Assembly (NCBI GenBank): GCA_027923505.1
Contig: BROI01000018.1
Span: 660,152 to 724,151, forward strand
DNA: 64,000 bases
Direction of reading: 5' to 3'
DNA from: Mayamaea pseudoterrestris
Lineage: Eukaryota; Bacillariophyta; Bacillariophyceae; Sellaphorales; Sellaphoraceae
The position numbers were made by a program, and so were the translations under genes. The notes beneath the pieces were generated by a model. That model was not told the DNA's origin. It saw nothing but the letters and a program-made list of their open reading frames with translations, and ran no database searches. Shown one piece after another: positions 11,201-23,596 of the stretch (the first letter of the stretch is position 1; the number at the start of each line of letters is the position of its first letter).

Positions 11201-14200
11201 TCGATAACAAATTGGGACATCAGCGATGGCAGCATGACATCGAAAAATTTGAGTAAATAGGACAAACTGGTAAAAGAGGCAATCCTGCTATTTGAAATTG
11301 TCGGCATTACGAACCACTCTATTAACGTGCTCAACAAATGATAATTTTGCAAACGACGAGTAACGGGTATGCTTTCAATAGCAATGGACCGACGACTTGG
11401 CTCAACCTCGAATCCGGAAGAAGGAACGAGTAAGTTGTATAATATTTCGGGCATGAATGTTTTAAGATACGGTTGCAGGAGCTTTGGGAGTTCCACGCGA
11501 TTTCGTGCCCACTCGAGCGCAGCGAGGCAAAGTCCCCGCATCTGCAAAGGTACTGGACTGCCATCCCCGCTCGAGAGACTGAACAATCGTTTCGAGACAT
11601 TTTCGAACACAAGCAACATGCTTTCGTTCGACGACAGCTGTCCCACTGTACATAATGCTGCGAGTGACCGCGTCGCCGCCCGCTGACACTCTAAAATTTC
11701 ACGTGGGCGTCTCATCGGCCCCTTCTGTCGACTCTTCACGCTGGAGGACCTCATCGTAGACGAGAGAAGGACTTGTGGGACTGACGCATGCTCGTGGAGT
11801 AGGTGATCAATTTGCTGCAATAAGGCTTCAGCTTTCTGACCAGCTGGTGGACGTGAATTCCAAACGCCAGCGCTGTGCGCAACGTCACTTTCAACTTCGT
11901 CGTGCTCCAGCAACAGCGTCGACAATACACATCCTTTCGCAAATAGCATTAGCCCACCAATCTCGCAACTGGCAAAATCTCGAATAGTAGAGTTCGTGTC
12001 AGCCAACGCTATCGACAGTATGCCACGTAGCAGCTCACGGCGGACATTTAGCGACGGGCATTCGCGACAAATATCACGGGGATCCGTGCAAAGCAAGAGC
12101 CAGGCGAGGCTTTGCCACCACAGCAGACGTATAGACGGGTTGTCATGGGAATGCGCCATCGACTGAGTGACCCAGACCATTGTTCTTCGCTGAACAAGTG
12201 GCAATGAAGCTTCATCGCCGACTGTCTCAACGGATCCAGTACCAATCTCCATAAATGAAAGACGTTCCATTTGAAGTTCAATGCTCCCAGAAATTGAACC
12301 AAGTAAAAATTCGGCCTTTAGCAAATGTATCAATGTAGCCGACATGTGGTTCCATGCAATTACCAGACTAAAACCTGGAAACAAGGCGATGCTAGCCTCA
12401 GCAGTTCCGTGTGACACCGACAATGCTCTGACAGCCTCCAACGACAAAGGACAGTGCATGAGAGCAGGTGCTCCGTCCAACGAGTCTTTCCAAGCTGCCT
12501 TCAAGCATAGATGTCGCACTTGCTTGACAAAAATGTCTAACAGGGGGTGCATGATTGCCAGGGATCCAATGTAAGCTCCACAGTCGACACAAACAGATAC
12601 GCAAGCAGAGCATGTGCTCGTGCAACTCTTAAGTAAGTTACAAAAGGCAACCATTGACTCAAGCAAGAGTGATAAAAGCGCTGCAAGTCCACAAGGATCA
12701 TTATCTCGACCACCCAGGTCGACGTGGGAAACTAGCAGACGAATGGCACTTGAAACCGCCATGGCATCAGAAATACAGTCAGATGATAGCGTTCCAGTAG
12801 TTTCTGCGCAAAGTCGAATCGCTGCTGGACGTGCAGTTGCTGTCAGAAAAGTCGAAATCTGATCCTCAAGGCAATCACCAAAGCTAAAATCCACTAGCGA
12901 TCCATCTTCCGATGCCGACAACATTTCCAACTTTTGTCGCTTAACAGACGAGTTTCCATTTACTGGATCTCTCTTCCTGTTGCTGCTAGTAGCTTCAGTC
13001 TTTGCGTCGCCATTGTTCCAAGTAGAATTGCCTCGTGAAGTTGCCAGCACAGCTTGCACGCGAGTTTCAATGGCGATCAAATGTCCTTGTTCGAGCCAAG
13101 CCGTAATAATCCGCCAAGCTCCATGACCAAGGATTGGATCTTTTAGCCAGCACACTAGTTTGTTAAAAAAGATTTTTGTGCCGCCACTGGTATATTGTGC
13201 AGACGGCGAGGGTAACGAAGGGAATACTAGTTGGTCGCCAGCAAATAATCGTCCCTTCAAGGCTGGCTCGAGCAGCACTCCCTTGTGCAGGACAGCAAGA
13301 CACGTGCCAACTAATTGCACTGACTCTCCATCACTTGTCGCCAAAAGACGTCCCTGGTCGTCGACTTGGAAAGGCGGAGAGGACTTTGCAGAAGATGAAG
13401 GATGCCGATGCGTCGAGCAGCACCATGATGACGACGACAGTGCCTGCAAAACGACCGGCCATACAGCCAATCGAATCATTCTCGGCGACTGCGCGTCCAC
13501 TATGCATGACTTGTCGCGTATCTTATTCGGCATCAGGAGTATATTTTTGATCAAAAGTTGCTCAAGTAGCTTGGACATTTCATTCTCTTCGCTACTGCAA
13601 CGTTCCTCTGGCGTGGATTGCTCTTTCAAATATTCGTGCGTTGCTTTTGCGACAACCGCCGCCACTTGACACGAGAGTCGTAAATTGCTGTGTATCGACA
13701 GCAGCTGTTGTTTGTATTCAAATATTCTCGATAGTAATTGTAGCGCCCAAAGTTTTCCTTGCGTTACAAGCACTCGTCCCTTCTTATCGGCCGAGGCAAA
13801 GTGACAATTCGTTGTCGTCCATTCAATGATGCGCAAGCAAGTATTTACATTCGACGGCGTAAGCAGTGGTTCAACAAAGCATTTATGTTCATCACTGGAA
13901 ACTAGATGACCAACATCGTGTAAACTCCCTGCTCGAACCAGCGCCAGTCGTCGCAGGTAATGATTCATCAAGTGAAAGCTTGCCGCTTGCCATGCCCGCG
14001 CTTGTTCGAGCGAGCCAATGGACAATGACACTGGTGTTCTAGTAGTAGCGTGATTCGAAGCAGCATCAGTAGCAGTTGGAATGAGTGAAACATTGAGTTG
14101 AACCGTTCCAATCGTATCCGGAGCTGACGACGACACGTAGACGCTTACTACCGTCGTGGCATCTAGCAATAGTCTTGTCAAGGAGAGCGTAATGCTTGCA

Positions 14201-14987
14201 TGTATCGAGGCTTCCGGGATCAGCAGCAGTAGCGTCGTAATTGTATGAATAATAGTGTCATGCAGTGAAGTGCTGATTGTTGAGTTGCCATCACTGTTGA
14301 TTGTTGCGTGCGATGTTGAAACGCCAACTTGATTCGCAATGACATTCTTGGAAATTAGATGTTCCATGAGCGCAAAGACTCGAGGCATGACTTTGAGTAT
14401 AAAGTGATAGACAATCATAGTTTGAGTATAACAGGCCATGCATGAAATACCGAGGCGTCGTGACAAAATGTACATTGACGCCTAGCACACGCTATCGACG
14501 CACCTTCAGTTCCTTGCCGTCCTAGATCGAGTAACTTTGGTGCTTCCGGGCAGAATCCTCCTCGACAAACAGATTCATAAAAGTCGCAAACATGCTTGAT
14601 ATTTTCCAGCGATGGATGATTGGAAGCTCGATAGGTTTCGTCAATCTTTGGAAGCAACAAGCGGAGTGAATCGATGGCACTCTGACAGTGTTTTCGTTGC
14701 TCAAAGTCGTCTTGTCTGGAAGCAAAGTTTTCGAGATGCTTCTGACTCTTGCTGCTACTACTATGGGAGCGTCCATGCTTGTCGCAAGCCTTGGAAAGGT
14801 TGATGAGGAGCGAATCGGCGAGTGATACTGCAGCCGCTGGAGCTGCGGAATGGTTGCGTTGCTGCGGCTGCAAATTGTTTGACGTCGCTATCGGCCCCAC
14901 TATATTGATTCCTTCATCTTGCCCTGCGGTTTGTTCATTGCGGCGTCGCTTTGATACACGAAGATTATCTGCCTTTGGAGAGCTCAT
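5261..14987 (-). CDS. ATR: ATR-type PI3K-like checkpoint kinase
   Basis: Three exons on the minus strand: 14987-14504, 14390-5864 and 5777-5261. Introns are 113 bp (14391-14503, GTGCGT...AAAG) and 86 bp (5778-5863, GTACGT...CAG). The joined frame is 9528 nt, exactly 3176 codons. The long N-terminal part is helical-repeat-like, followed by a FAT-type region. The kinase region near residues 2710-3050 has FLVKQEVRGDLRKD (ATP-site Lys, and the DLRKD typical of ATR/Mec1), GLGDRHSENI (catalytic loop) and VHVDFDCIFDKG; this last motif forms only after the second intron is removed. The final 33 residues form an FATC domain ending GWMPWL. The VDF(N/D)C-(L/I)F-(N/D)KG motif favours ATR over ATM. Known role of the family: single-strand-DNA and replication-stress signalling with an ATRIP partner. 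At 3175 aa it is longer than human ATR. The N-terminal exon is the least certain part. Confidence 0.92.
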
Positions 14988-16736
14988 TGTGTATTGCTGC
15001 TGCTATGATCTATGATTCAAATTGGATGATCGCCACGAATTTCACTTGCAGAGTTTTGGTGCGACTGGAACAGGGAAGGATTAATCATGAAAACATCATT
15101 CCAGGCAATAGTAGAAAACAAGCCCGCAGTGAATACTAGTCAGAAGGCTACCGTAGTGCAGGAACGAAAGGGAGTGAAAACGCGTCATCAAGGAATCGTG
15201 CTATTACCGCTAAGACAAATCCGTTCGTACTCGTCGTTTCGCTTTTGTTCCTTTGTTCCCTCTGGTTGACGACGACGAACTGATGCCATCGTTCCAAGTA
15301 AAGCTCGATAAGATACAAATTTTATTGTACTTTCGAGTCTGATCTTGTTGGATGCTTTTTACATTGCAAACAGCAGCAGCAGCAGGAGACGTTGATCAGA
15401 ACAACAAACACTCGACACTCGACACTCGACTACTGAATGCTTCACGGCACTATCGACTACACAATCATCATCGTCATCCAAAACTTCTTCGCTATTCAGT
15501 CCCTGCGAGATTTTATGCTTCTGAAAAATCCTTGCAAACGACGGATTCCATGATCTTGCCTCCTTGGTTCGAACCGTTGGCAGTAACGACATTTTTGGAG
15601 CCTTCTGTCTCCGTTTTTGCCAGACCAAAAAACCAAGTGCAATACCTTTGAATAAGCCATGCCAGGAATTCCTGTTGCTCCAAGCAATCTATAGTTACGA
15701 GCGCTTCAGTTGATGCGCGAAAAGACTGTACTGCAAAAGTACTTTCACGCAAAACTGATCAAGCAAGCACAGCTAGACTTGGCGGAGGATCGGCCAATGC
15801 TGCCACAACGCTATGTGAGACCAATCAGATCATGCAACAGCCTGTGTCTCTTGGCCAGTACCGGTAGTCGAGTGATTGGGTGCGCTTGGATCCGTCAATT
15901 AATTCATTCTATTAGGAGGGACAGTCTAGGCCTAGTCAGCCTACAGCCTACGACTGCACGGCTCGAGTCAAAGTCGTTACGTCATTGGATCCAATCAAGA
16001 GCATTCGCGACAGTGCCACTTGCGTTTATTTGATCAAGCCATCCAAGATTGGCTTTTTGACGCTCTCCGTCTTTCAAGCGCTCCACTATAATGAATTGAG
16101 TGCCATGGACCTAATGAAACGTTGCTGCCAGCGTTTTGCGACTAAGGCGAGGTACAACTTGGTGATGATTTGGAAGCACCAGCCTTTCGAGTAGTTTTAG
16201 CGCTTGCCAACATCAAGCGGGCACTCCTGCAGCAAAAGTAAGATCATGTACTCATGTCAGGGTCGGACACTTCAATCTTTTGCTTGGGCAAACCAAAGGA
16301 TGCGATGCATTTAAAAACGAGTTTGTCAAAGACAACAGACATGGAATGGATGTACTCGCGAGTGATCTTATCTATCAGCCTGATCGAGAGTAGTTCAAGC
16401 AACCATGTCTTGTAAAATTGAGCTTGCATGGTCACATAGAAGGACGGGGCGCATATAGTACAGTAGCCACTGAACGCGTCACTGTCACACACCCGAGAAG
16501 ATAAGCTACCTCTTGTTGACATTAAGTGTATGTACTCGTAGCAACGAGTGAAAGAAAGTTCTAGGCAACTTTGCGCTAGCTGCCGCGCCATCGCGGCATG
16601 AACTTTAGCTACCCTAGAGATAAGGATACGTGACGCAACGATGTTGAACGTGAGCCGTGCGCGATCTTTTTCACCTGCCGATCTCAGGACGACCATGCTG
16701 CAGCTGCAGTTGCCTCACCAACGAAGCACATCGACC
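14988..16736. other. 1.7-kb spacer without a supported gene
   Basis: Upstream regions of ATR (minus) and of the LHC gene (plus). Several open frames of 60-150 codons occur on both strands (for example minus 15513-15752 and minus 16244-16696), but none has a recognisable motif, a clean splice partner or convincing composition. A small undetected gene around 15360-15750 on the minus strand remains possible. A GGTTCGAACC stretch near 15566 resembles a tRNA T-loop but has no matching stems. Confidence 0.4.
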
Positions 16737-17713
16737 ATGAAGATTGCCGCATCCCTCCTTGTTTTCGCTGGCTCTGCCGCAGCCTTTGCTCCCGCAGCTT
16801 CATCAAGCCGCAGCAACAGAGACGTGGCCTTGAATGCTGCCGAACGATCGCAATCAATGCCATTCATGAACCGTCCAGCACTTGTACGTCTTGATGGTCG
16901 TTGCGTAATTAGCGAGTGAATTGAATCAAATGCTTACAATTGGATAAAGGAGTTCTCTTGGCAGAGCTTTCATTCGAGCTACTGCTGCAATAAAACTTGC
17001 CGGACGCAATGTCAAGGATGTAGTTCATCGCTCTCATTGCCGTCACACTCACCTCTTTCTTTCACCTTTCCGCACCTTTGCAGCTCGACGGAAGCATGGC
17101 AGGAGATGTTGGCTTTGATCCTCTCGGTCTTTCCAACATCAACGACGTTGGAATTGATCTATACTGGCTGCGCGAGGCGGAACTGAAGCATTGTCGTTTG
17201 GTACGTGCTGCTGCATTCGTCTTGCAATCATTCATCCACTTTCACGTCGTTCCTTCACTCATATCAACTCACCCTCTCGTCAACTTACTTTTCTATTCTA
17301 TACAGGCTATGCTTGCCGTCCTTGGTTTCGTCGAGGTTGAAATCTTTGGACCGGCACCTGGCAATGAAATGGCCACGGCCAAGAACCAAATGGACGCCTT
17401 TTGGCAGTTTTGGAATGCTCATCCCCAATACATTGCCTTTGGCCTCATTATGATTGCTATTGCCGAAACCGTTTCGGGCATTGCCACGACTACGGGCCGC
17501 GAGTCTGGCATGCGCGAGCCAGGTAACTTTGGATTCGATCCGCTCAGCTTCTCCAAGGGCGACCCTGCCAAGTATGAACGATTGAAGCTTTCAGAAGTCA
17601 AGAATGGACGTCTCGCCATGTGGGCCGCCGCAGGATTGATCCTTCAAGGTTGCACGACGGGACATGGTGGAGTGGAAAACATGGTGCAAGCGCTTTCGGA
17701 TAATTCTTTCTAA
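16737..17713 (+). CDS. Fucoxanthin chlorophyll a/c-binding (LHC superfamily) protein
   Basis: Three exons (16737-16883, 17084-17200, 17306-17713) give 223 aa. The precursor begins with a signal peptide (MKIAASLLVFAGSAAA) followed by FAP, the ASAFAP-type motif that directs proteins across the four membranes of a secondary plastid. The mature part has the LHC pattern. GDVGFDPLG precedes helix 1 (ELKHCRLAMLAVLGFVEVE, with the chlorophyll-binding Glu and Arg). A middle helix (YIAFGLIMIAIAETVSGI) follows, then a second FGFDPLSF and helix 3 (KLSEVKNGRLAMWAAAG). It would bind chlorophyll a/c and fucoxanthin in the thylakoid and feed a photosystem. Helix 1 has Cys where KHGR is usual. The subfamily (Lhcf, Lhcr or other) cannot be fixed by eye. 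The second intron is 105 bp, in frame and stop-free. Confidence 0.9.
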
Positions 17714-17962
17714 AAGTTCTTTGCGTTGATGCACCCGCACGCAAAAACCTTGAGCAAGTACGTTTCCTGCTCGAGCGAAAGATAGCCATTCCTTTTACAC
17801 TACGCTAGTAAAGAGTACACATTGTGGCACGTACGTCTAGCAAATTTCTGCGATGAAACGCTAACGTATATAGTACCATGATTTCGCCGACGCGGCTTGA
17901 GAGTCCTCCCACTCGAAACATGGCGGATTCCTCTCCACATCCACTCACGCTCATCATGCAAG

Positions 17963-19120
17963 CTACTGGTCCAAGGCATCGCCCCGCTTGTCGCCCTCCC
18001 ACTTGTAAAAACCTTGACCACTCTTGCGTCCCAAGTGTCCTTTCGTCACGAGCTGTTCCAAGCAGTTTGGAACGACAAAGGCAGGTTCGTCCGGGTACTT
18101 GGTCACCCATCCCTTGACAATGTAGAGACAGGTATCCAATCCTATATAGTCCGCCAAATGCAATGGCCCCATTGGATGTCCCGCTCCAAGCTGCATGGAA
18201 ATGTCAATATCGTGAATAGATGCATCGTTGCGATCGACCATGAGCATGGCCTGCATGAGACTCGGCACAAGGAGTCGATTGACAATGAAACCGGGCGTGT
18301 CGTTGCAGCGTACGGCAACCTTGCCAATGTCAGATACCCAATTGAACGCCTTTTCGAAGACTGCCGGATCAGTTTCCTTGGTGCGAATGACTTCGACTAG
18401 TTTCATGAGTTGTACTGGGTTGCTGTGTGGTGCGTGATTGTGGAGAATGAAAATGTGAAATGTGAATGAACCATGTGTGAGCGACGAATGAATTCATGCA
18501 GCCGCTAGAGCTCCGACATTATGCAACGAGTGCTCGCTCGTATCAATCAAACATTATGCATTCCTATCATGTCCTTTTGTTACGTACAAAAAGTGAACGC
18601 CACAAAAGTTTCGCGGCCGACCGGAAAAGGCTGCCATTTCGGTGATACTCAGCGAGGACGTATTAGACGCGAAGATAGTTTCCGGCTTGCAAATGTTTCC
18701 AAGCTTGCCGTACAAATCCCGTTTCAAGTCCATGTTTTCAATGACAGCTTCAACGATGAAATCAGCGTCGGCCAAGGCATCAAAGTCCGTCGTGAATTGA
18801 ATATTCGACAAGACTTGCGTCGCCGCGTCTTGCGACATTTTTTGTTTCTGAACCAACTTGTCAATGCTCTTCTCAATTCTAGACTTTCCCGACTCCAGAT
18901 ACTTGAGCTCGGGTTCAAACGCGACGACCGTGTCGTGCTTGCCACTGCTGGCTGCTACTTGAGCAATTCCGTGGCCCATCAATCCCAATCCAACGACTCC
19001 AACCTTGCTGAAGGAAGATGACGAGAGTGAAGGACTACTGCTGCTACTAAAGCTGCTCGTTAAGGCTCGACGCATCATGCTGCTGCTACGCGAGAGCGAG
19101 TGAAACGAAAGGGCCGCCAT
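17963..19120 (-). CDS. 3-hydroxyacyl-CoA (3-hydroxybutyryl-CoA) dehydrogenase
   Basis: Two exons (19120-18588 and 18422-17963) around a 165-bp intron (GTACGT...CACAG) give 330 aa. After a Ser/Arg-rich presequence of about 38 residues, typical of mitochondrial import, the NAD-binding Rossmann motif appears as GVVGLGLMGHGIA. The active-site His is in GVHFFNPVQLMKLVEVIRT, a conserved segment that is completed only by removing the intron. The C-terminal domain has NDTPGFIVNRLLVP and GAGHPMGPLHLADYIGLD, standard for the family. It oxidises L-3-hydroxyacyl-CoA to 3-ketoacyl-CoA with NAD+, the third step of beta-oxidation, probably in mitochondria. Its 3' end faces that of the LHC gene, 249 bp away. 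Confidence 0.92.
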
Positions 19121-20388
19121 GGTAGCGAGTCAAGATTTGCGATCCAACGAGTGATTGACGGTGCTTGGATCTTGCGAGAAAAGCGTTCCATGCGTGACGC
19201 GCTGTCGCAGCAAGACTAAACCCATTGAAGCGGCATTGAAAAGCGTGACAAGAAAGATCATGATGAATCGACGTCCTTGCAGTGCTGCCTTTCATGGCTT
19301 ATTGCTCATCGACATTGTTCAAAGAATCTCGGCACTCATGTAGTCCATGGCAATTGGAAAAAGTCACCGTTATGCTTCCGCTGTCAAGAAAAAGGCGTTC
19401 AACCAATTGCGCTGTCCGACGCACTTCGACATTTGTATAAAGCTGTACCAAGCAAGGACAAAGGACAGAAGCAGCGACTGCAACCATTCATCCTTGATAT
19501 ACTTGGTACATGATGCTGATATTGGAGTTGCGATTGAGTCGCTCTCCACGTTGCAGCGGATTAAGGTAACCCCGAATGACGAATGGAATGGAACGAGCTT
19601 CAACAAGCTTGGCGAAGCGGTGAAATTAGCAAGCTCGTTGGTGGAGTCAGCAAGCATGATTCATCGAAAGAGAGTCGTAATTCGAAGTTTAACTCTTCCG
19701 GAGTTGTTTGTGAATGTTGCGAAATTGCACCAGTGCGTGCCTATTAGTGTTCTGTGGCAGCGTCTACTCAATACTCGCGCTGACTCCACTCACTCTTTCA
19801 CTCGCTGGCTCGCACCTCCCACTCGCACCAGGATGATGTATACTCACACGCACTGATTATTCTTCCTACACGGAGTCGAAGCGATGGATCAATGATGGCA
19901 GTATGATTGATATGTTGCATTAATATCATGGTCCTCACGTTTGCCACTGACCGATGCACTGTCGAAGTGGTGTCGACCACCGTCACCACCATTGCATGCT
20001 CCTCCACGCGACCGGTCGATCGAAATTAGGATGGTTGTAATGGAGAAAATGCCATGATATCTATTATGTACCAGTTCGCAAAGTGGCTTTGCTGCCGGAT
20101 TGTATCACGAGTGGACTGCCATGGAAGGTCTTGCAACGCTCACGACCTTCGTTTCATCTGCGCTTTCTACTGTACAAGTACTACGAAATGGAGCGTAGAG
20201 CTAATACGCAACAGAATAAATGCACTGATAATCTTGAATGCATACTTATAATAAATGTAGAGCAAGTAAGTTGAGCTGGAAATTTAAACGTTGGCGTTCG
20301 ATGCAGAGCAGCTCCACCATCGCAAGTTCAACAATTCCACGTGAAAAGAACATGGCTCATCGTGGACGCTCAACGTGAACAGACCCTC
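19121..20388. other. Spacer with unsupported open frames
   Basis: Contains the upstream region of the HADH gene. A plus-strand frame of 169 codons (19347-19856) and an overlapping minus frame (19370-19657) exist, but neither has a recognised domain. The plus frame has some Leu-rich alternation (SLSTLQRIKV, RSLTLPELFV) and could be a fragment of an LRR-like gene. Evidence is too weak to call a gene. Confidence 0.35.
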
Positions 20389-22218
20389 TTATGTTTCCGT
20401 CTCATTGTCATTGGCCGCCAAGCCAGCAGAGGCATTGCATGCGGCAAACAGGGAATCACTCGCTTCTTTTGCGGCGGCGGCCGTGTTCTCGACGGTTTCT
20501 CTGGCAGCCAAGTAAACTTCGGAATCAGGGCGAATACTAAATCGTCTATTAGTTGCATCATCCATCCGTTAATTAAAACGACGACTCCTAGCGGCACCCG
20601 CAGCAACCATGGCTGCAATGTGAGCATTGGCGGCGACAACAATTTTCGCGCGAGGCGAGGCTGACGCCCTGCGCCTTCGCAAGACCATTGTCAACGGCTG
20701 GTGCCGCCAAACGTGCCCGTGATAGATGAAGCAGCAAACCAAACTCGTTACGTTGCAACGTCGTAAACAGATTTGACAGATCAATCCACGCCAACGCTTC
20801 AATCAGCAGCCGCATGACAAAAGCTGATCCAGTCTCATTCGGTAATGGTCGTTGAAGGCGCGCCCGAATCAAGAGACGCCCATGGTTTGCCATGGCAATA
20901 TGTGAAACTGACATTGATTCAAAAATATTTCCACGAAGACGAAGGTCGTCTAAGCGAATATCCACCAAGTTCGAACCCATCGCACCAAATGCATCCAACA
21001 ACAATTGGGAACCGAAGAGAGGCAATTGTCCATCCATGTCTTCCGGGACGTACAGCGTCAAACCTCGCAAATTGCGAAGCGGCACAGGCGCCAGCAAATA
21101 GGCCGCCAGTTCTGCGTCGAGTGTGTCATTCCAGGTCGATACATCCAAATACAACTCCCGTACATTCCATTGGCGCGCTTGGCGAAGTAGAAATTGTATT
21201 GTTGCTATCTTATCCCCGCGACTTTGTCTGTCGTTTTTGCGGCAAACTGGGCCGACACCAAGCTTGCGTATGAGCATCCCACCTGCAAGGCGCTCTTGAA
21301 AGCAATCAACAAAATTTCCGCCAGTAACATCCCATTTGTAACGAAATGTGACTTCTTGTATGTTCACTGGAACTCCTTCCGCCGCGTTCGTCTTTTGTAT
21401 GAAGAAACAGTCAAGGTCGATGCTCTCGATTCGCGACAACAAAATGTCATGGGCAAAACTATTAAGAACAGTCGGTTCAAAAGGCGTCGTCAATTCCGAT
21501 ATCGTCTGGCTTTGAAGTAGCTGTACAATGGCGAGTATACCGTCTTGAGCCGAGATGGCGGGCCAACCGTCAGAATGTAGAAAACCAAATGTAACTTTCT
21601 CGATACTCGGCAGCGTTGCGAGCGCCGAGCTAACGGCTCGAACAAATCCATTCGGTACGTCAAAACAACGAAAGTGTCGCAGCAGCCTACTACGACCAAT
21701 AAGCTGTCCCAAATACTGAAAGGCGTCGTTTTCCGCATCGTCATCCAGAGACCACCCTGCAATTGGAAAATGTAGTGTCATCAACCGCATTCGTTCGCAC
21801 GCCAAGCTTGCCATAATGCAGATATATGGAAGTGAGATAGGCGTTATGTTCCCCATGAATAGTCTGTTGATTCGTTGCCATGCCAAGCTCTCAAGCAAGT
21901 CTCGAATATCCGTAGCGCAAGCGTGCAAATCGGGCACAGGAATGATGGAGCGGGTGATTAAATTTAGCTCATCTTCGGGGAAGCCAAATACATCATGCTG
22001 TCATCAAAACTACCATGAGCAATAGAAGCAGCAATTATCTCGCGACGAATCTCGGGAAAGAGAGCAAGCGCCAGAAACGTCGTTCCGCGAAGTCCTAAAT
22101 TTACGTTGCTGCGACGTCGCAAGTTTTCCCTCAATCTAGCTCGGCAATCAGTGAGCAGTCGTTGTACTGCCGGAGTCGGACGATGAAAAAAATTATCTTC
22201 GATTTGAGGAGGATTCAT
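20389..22218 (-). pseudogene. Leucine-rich-repeat-like protein gene with frame breaks
   Basis: From an ATG at 22218 the frame runs through RARLRENLRRR and LALFPEIRREII, then breaks near 21995; the continuation (FGFPEDELNLI) lies in another frame that stays open to 20588. That body of about 450 codons has irregular leucine-rich segments about 25-35 residues apart (NVRELYLDVSTW, NLRGLTLYVPED, NLVDIRLDDLRL), typical of divergent RNI-type LRR proteins, which bind other proteins. Near the 3' end the open frame becomes Cys-rich and unnatural, while another frame reads as a plausible Ala-rich helix. A tail ending NDNETET stops at 20389. A 52-bp GTGCCG...CTAATAG intron (20546-20597) would join the tail in phase, but a second indel is an equal explanation. 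A decayed relative lies just upstream. Confidence 0.5.
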
Positions 22219-23518
22219 GTCTTCCAATTTATACTGCGTCACGTTGATTGGAAATACAAATATTAATGCATAATCGTAGACGGAATGAGGGTGAAGGATG
22301 TTGCGAGCCTTTTATTCAGTCTTCCCCATCGTCCATGGCGGATTGTGCGAGAGCGTGGAGCTGCGGCAGCGCACGGACGACATCAACTTTTCATAACCGC
22401 TACGACTTTAACCGGCCCTCGTTCGACGGCACTCATTCATTTTTTACATTCCGGCCATGCCTGCCATGTTGAATCTACCGGCAGCAGTACCTTGGCTTTA
22501 AAGTAGCAACACCACATCTGCAGTCAAGTAGTTGTATATGGTGATGCATGGGGAGCCCTATGGTCGCGTGTAAAATGCCGTCATGGAGCACAAGATCAAG
22601 TCATCATCCATTCCCATTTCCCATTTCCCATCGACAGTCGTCATGTCGTCATCATTAAAGTGAAGTATATACTATGATTAAAGCAAAACATGACGCGACA
22701 CGATCCACAATTTATGCATATAATGGTTTAGGTATCGATTGCTGATGACTCTTCACAAAGCCGACAGCAGTGGCGTTGCAGCGCAAATTATAGCGGCATA
22801 TCGGCACGTGTATCATCGACCATCAATCACCAATCGCCATGTCATGCCTACCACCATGCGTCATTCATCATCACTATAAAGGGTTAAACCATTACACTGT
22901 TGTCTGTGAATGGAAGCAGATACGTTCGCGTCGGATTGACTTCTGACAGCATGTTTTTCGCGCTGCCTTTGAGCCGAATAGTTACTCGCACGCCTTTCCT
23001 ATGGGCATGTTGCAATGAGCCTCTGGCGTCGACGGACCTTTCAATACGAAGGATCCTCTAATTGATTGGTCATCGGAACAAGTCGGCGTAAACATTTTTT
23101 GCTGGGATGGACCCATGGGATATGCTGCGTGCCGCGACAGTAATTTTTTGGTTAGTCCGTTGGCGCATGACGCTCGCCATTGGTCGAATTGAACGACTTC
23201 GCCACACCAAAACTACCAGTTTATGGCGAAAGCCTTTAATGCATGTACATTTGATGCACGGCGTTCGAGAAAGAAGCGCTCCACCGGTAGTTGTTGCTCG
23301 TGCGATACTGCTGGCGGCGCTCTGCGTTTCATTGTCGCCAAGGCGAATGGCAATTTACATCATTTGGCTTGATTAATAAGATACGAATATACACGAAACA
23401 TTAATAATATGAACTAACTGTACCAGGTTTCAGCTATAACCACTTTCTCACACTTGCGTACATGGTGATGAGAGGACAGCACAGCAACGCCCTATGTAGA
23501 AAGGCGCAGACCACATCG
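22219..23518. other. Spacer between two LRR-like genes
   Basis: No gene recognised. AT-rich stretches around 22620-22900 look like ordinary intergenic DNA. Minus-strand frames across 23100-23380 have coding-like composition over about 45 codons (MKRRAPPAVSHEQQ) but are interrupted by stops, so they may be the eroded 3' end of the LRR-like pseudogene to the right. Confidence 0.35.
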
Positions 23519-23596
23519 ACTATACTTCAACCATCACGACTCTTCGTTCCCTTCTTCCGAGGTTACTTGCGAAAGAAAGATGGCCGACAGCCTCAA

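Noticed and set aside
5803-14475. ATM, TOR or DNA-PKcs instead of ATR for the large kinase
   Set aside because: The DLRKD segment, the VHVDF-C-FDKG kinase motif after splicing and the spacing to FATC fit ATR/Mec1/Rad3 better. ATM has VHVDLGVAFEQG-type sequence there.
15560-15580. GGTTCGAACC, resembling the T-loop of a tRNA
   Set aside because: Flanking bases do not form the T-stem, and no acceptor, D or anticodon arms fit on either strand.
16244-16696. 150-codon minus-strand frame upstream of the LHC gene
   Set aside because: No ATG-proximal signal, no domain, and it lies over the LHC promoter and leader; probably chance.
19347-19856. 169-codon plus-strand frame
   Set aside because: No recognised motif and mixed composition; at best an LRR fragment, so not called as a gene.
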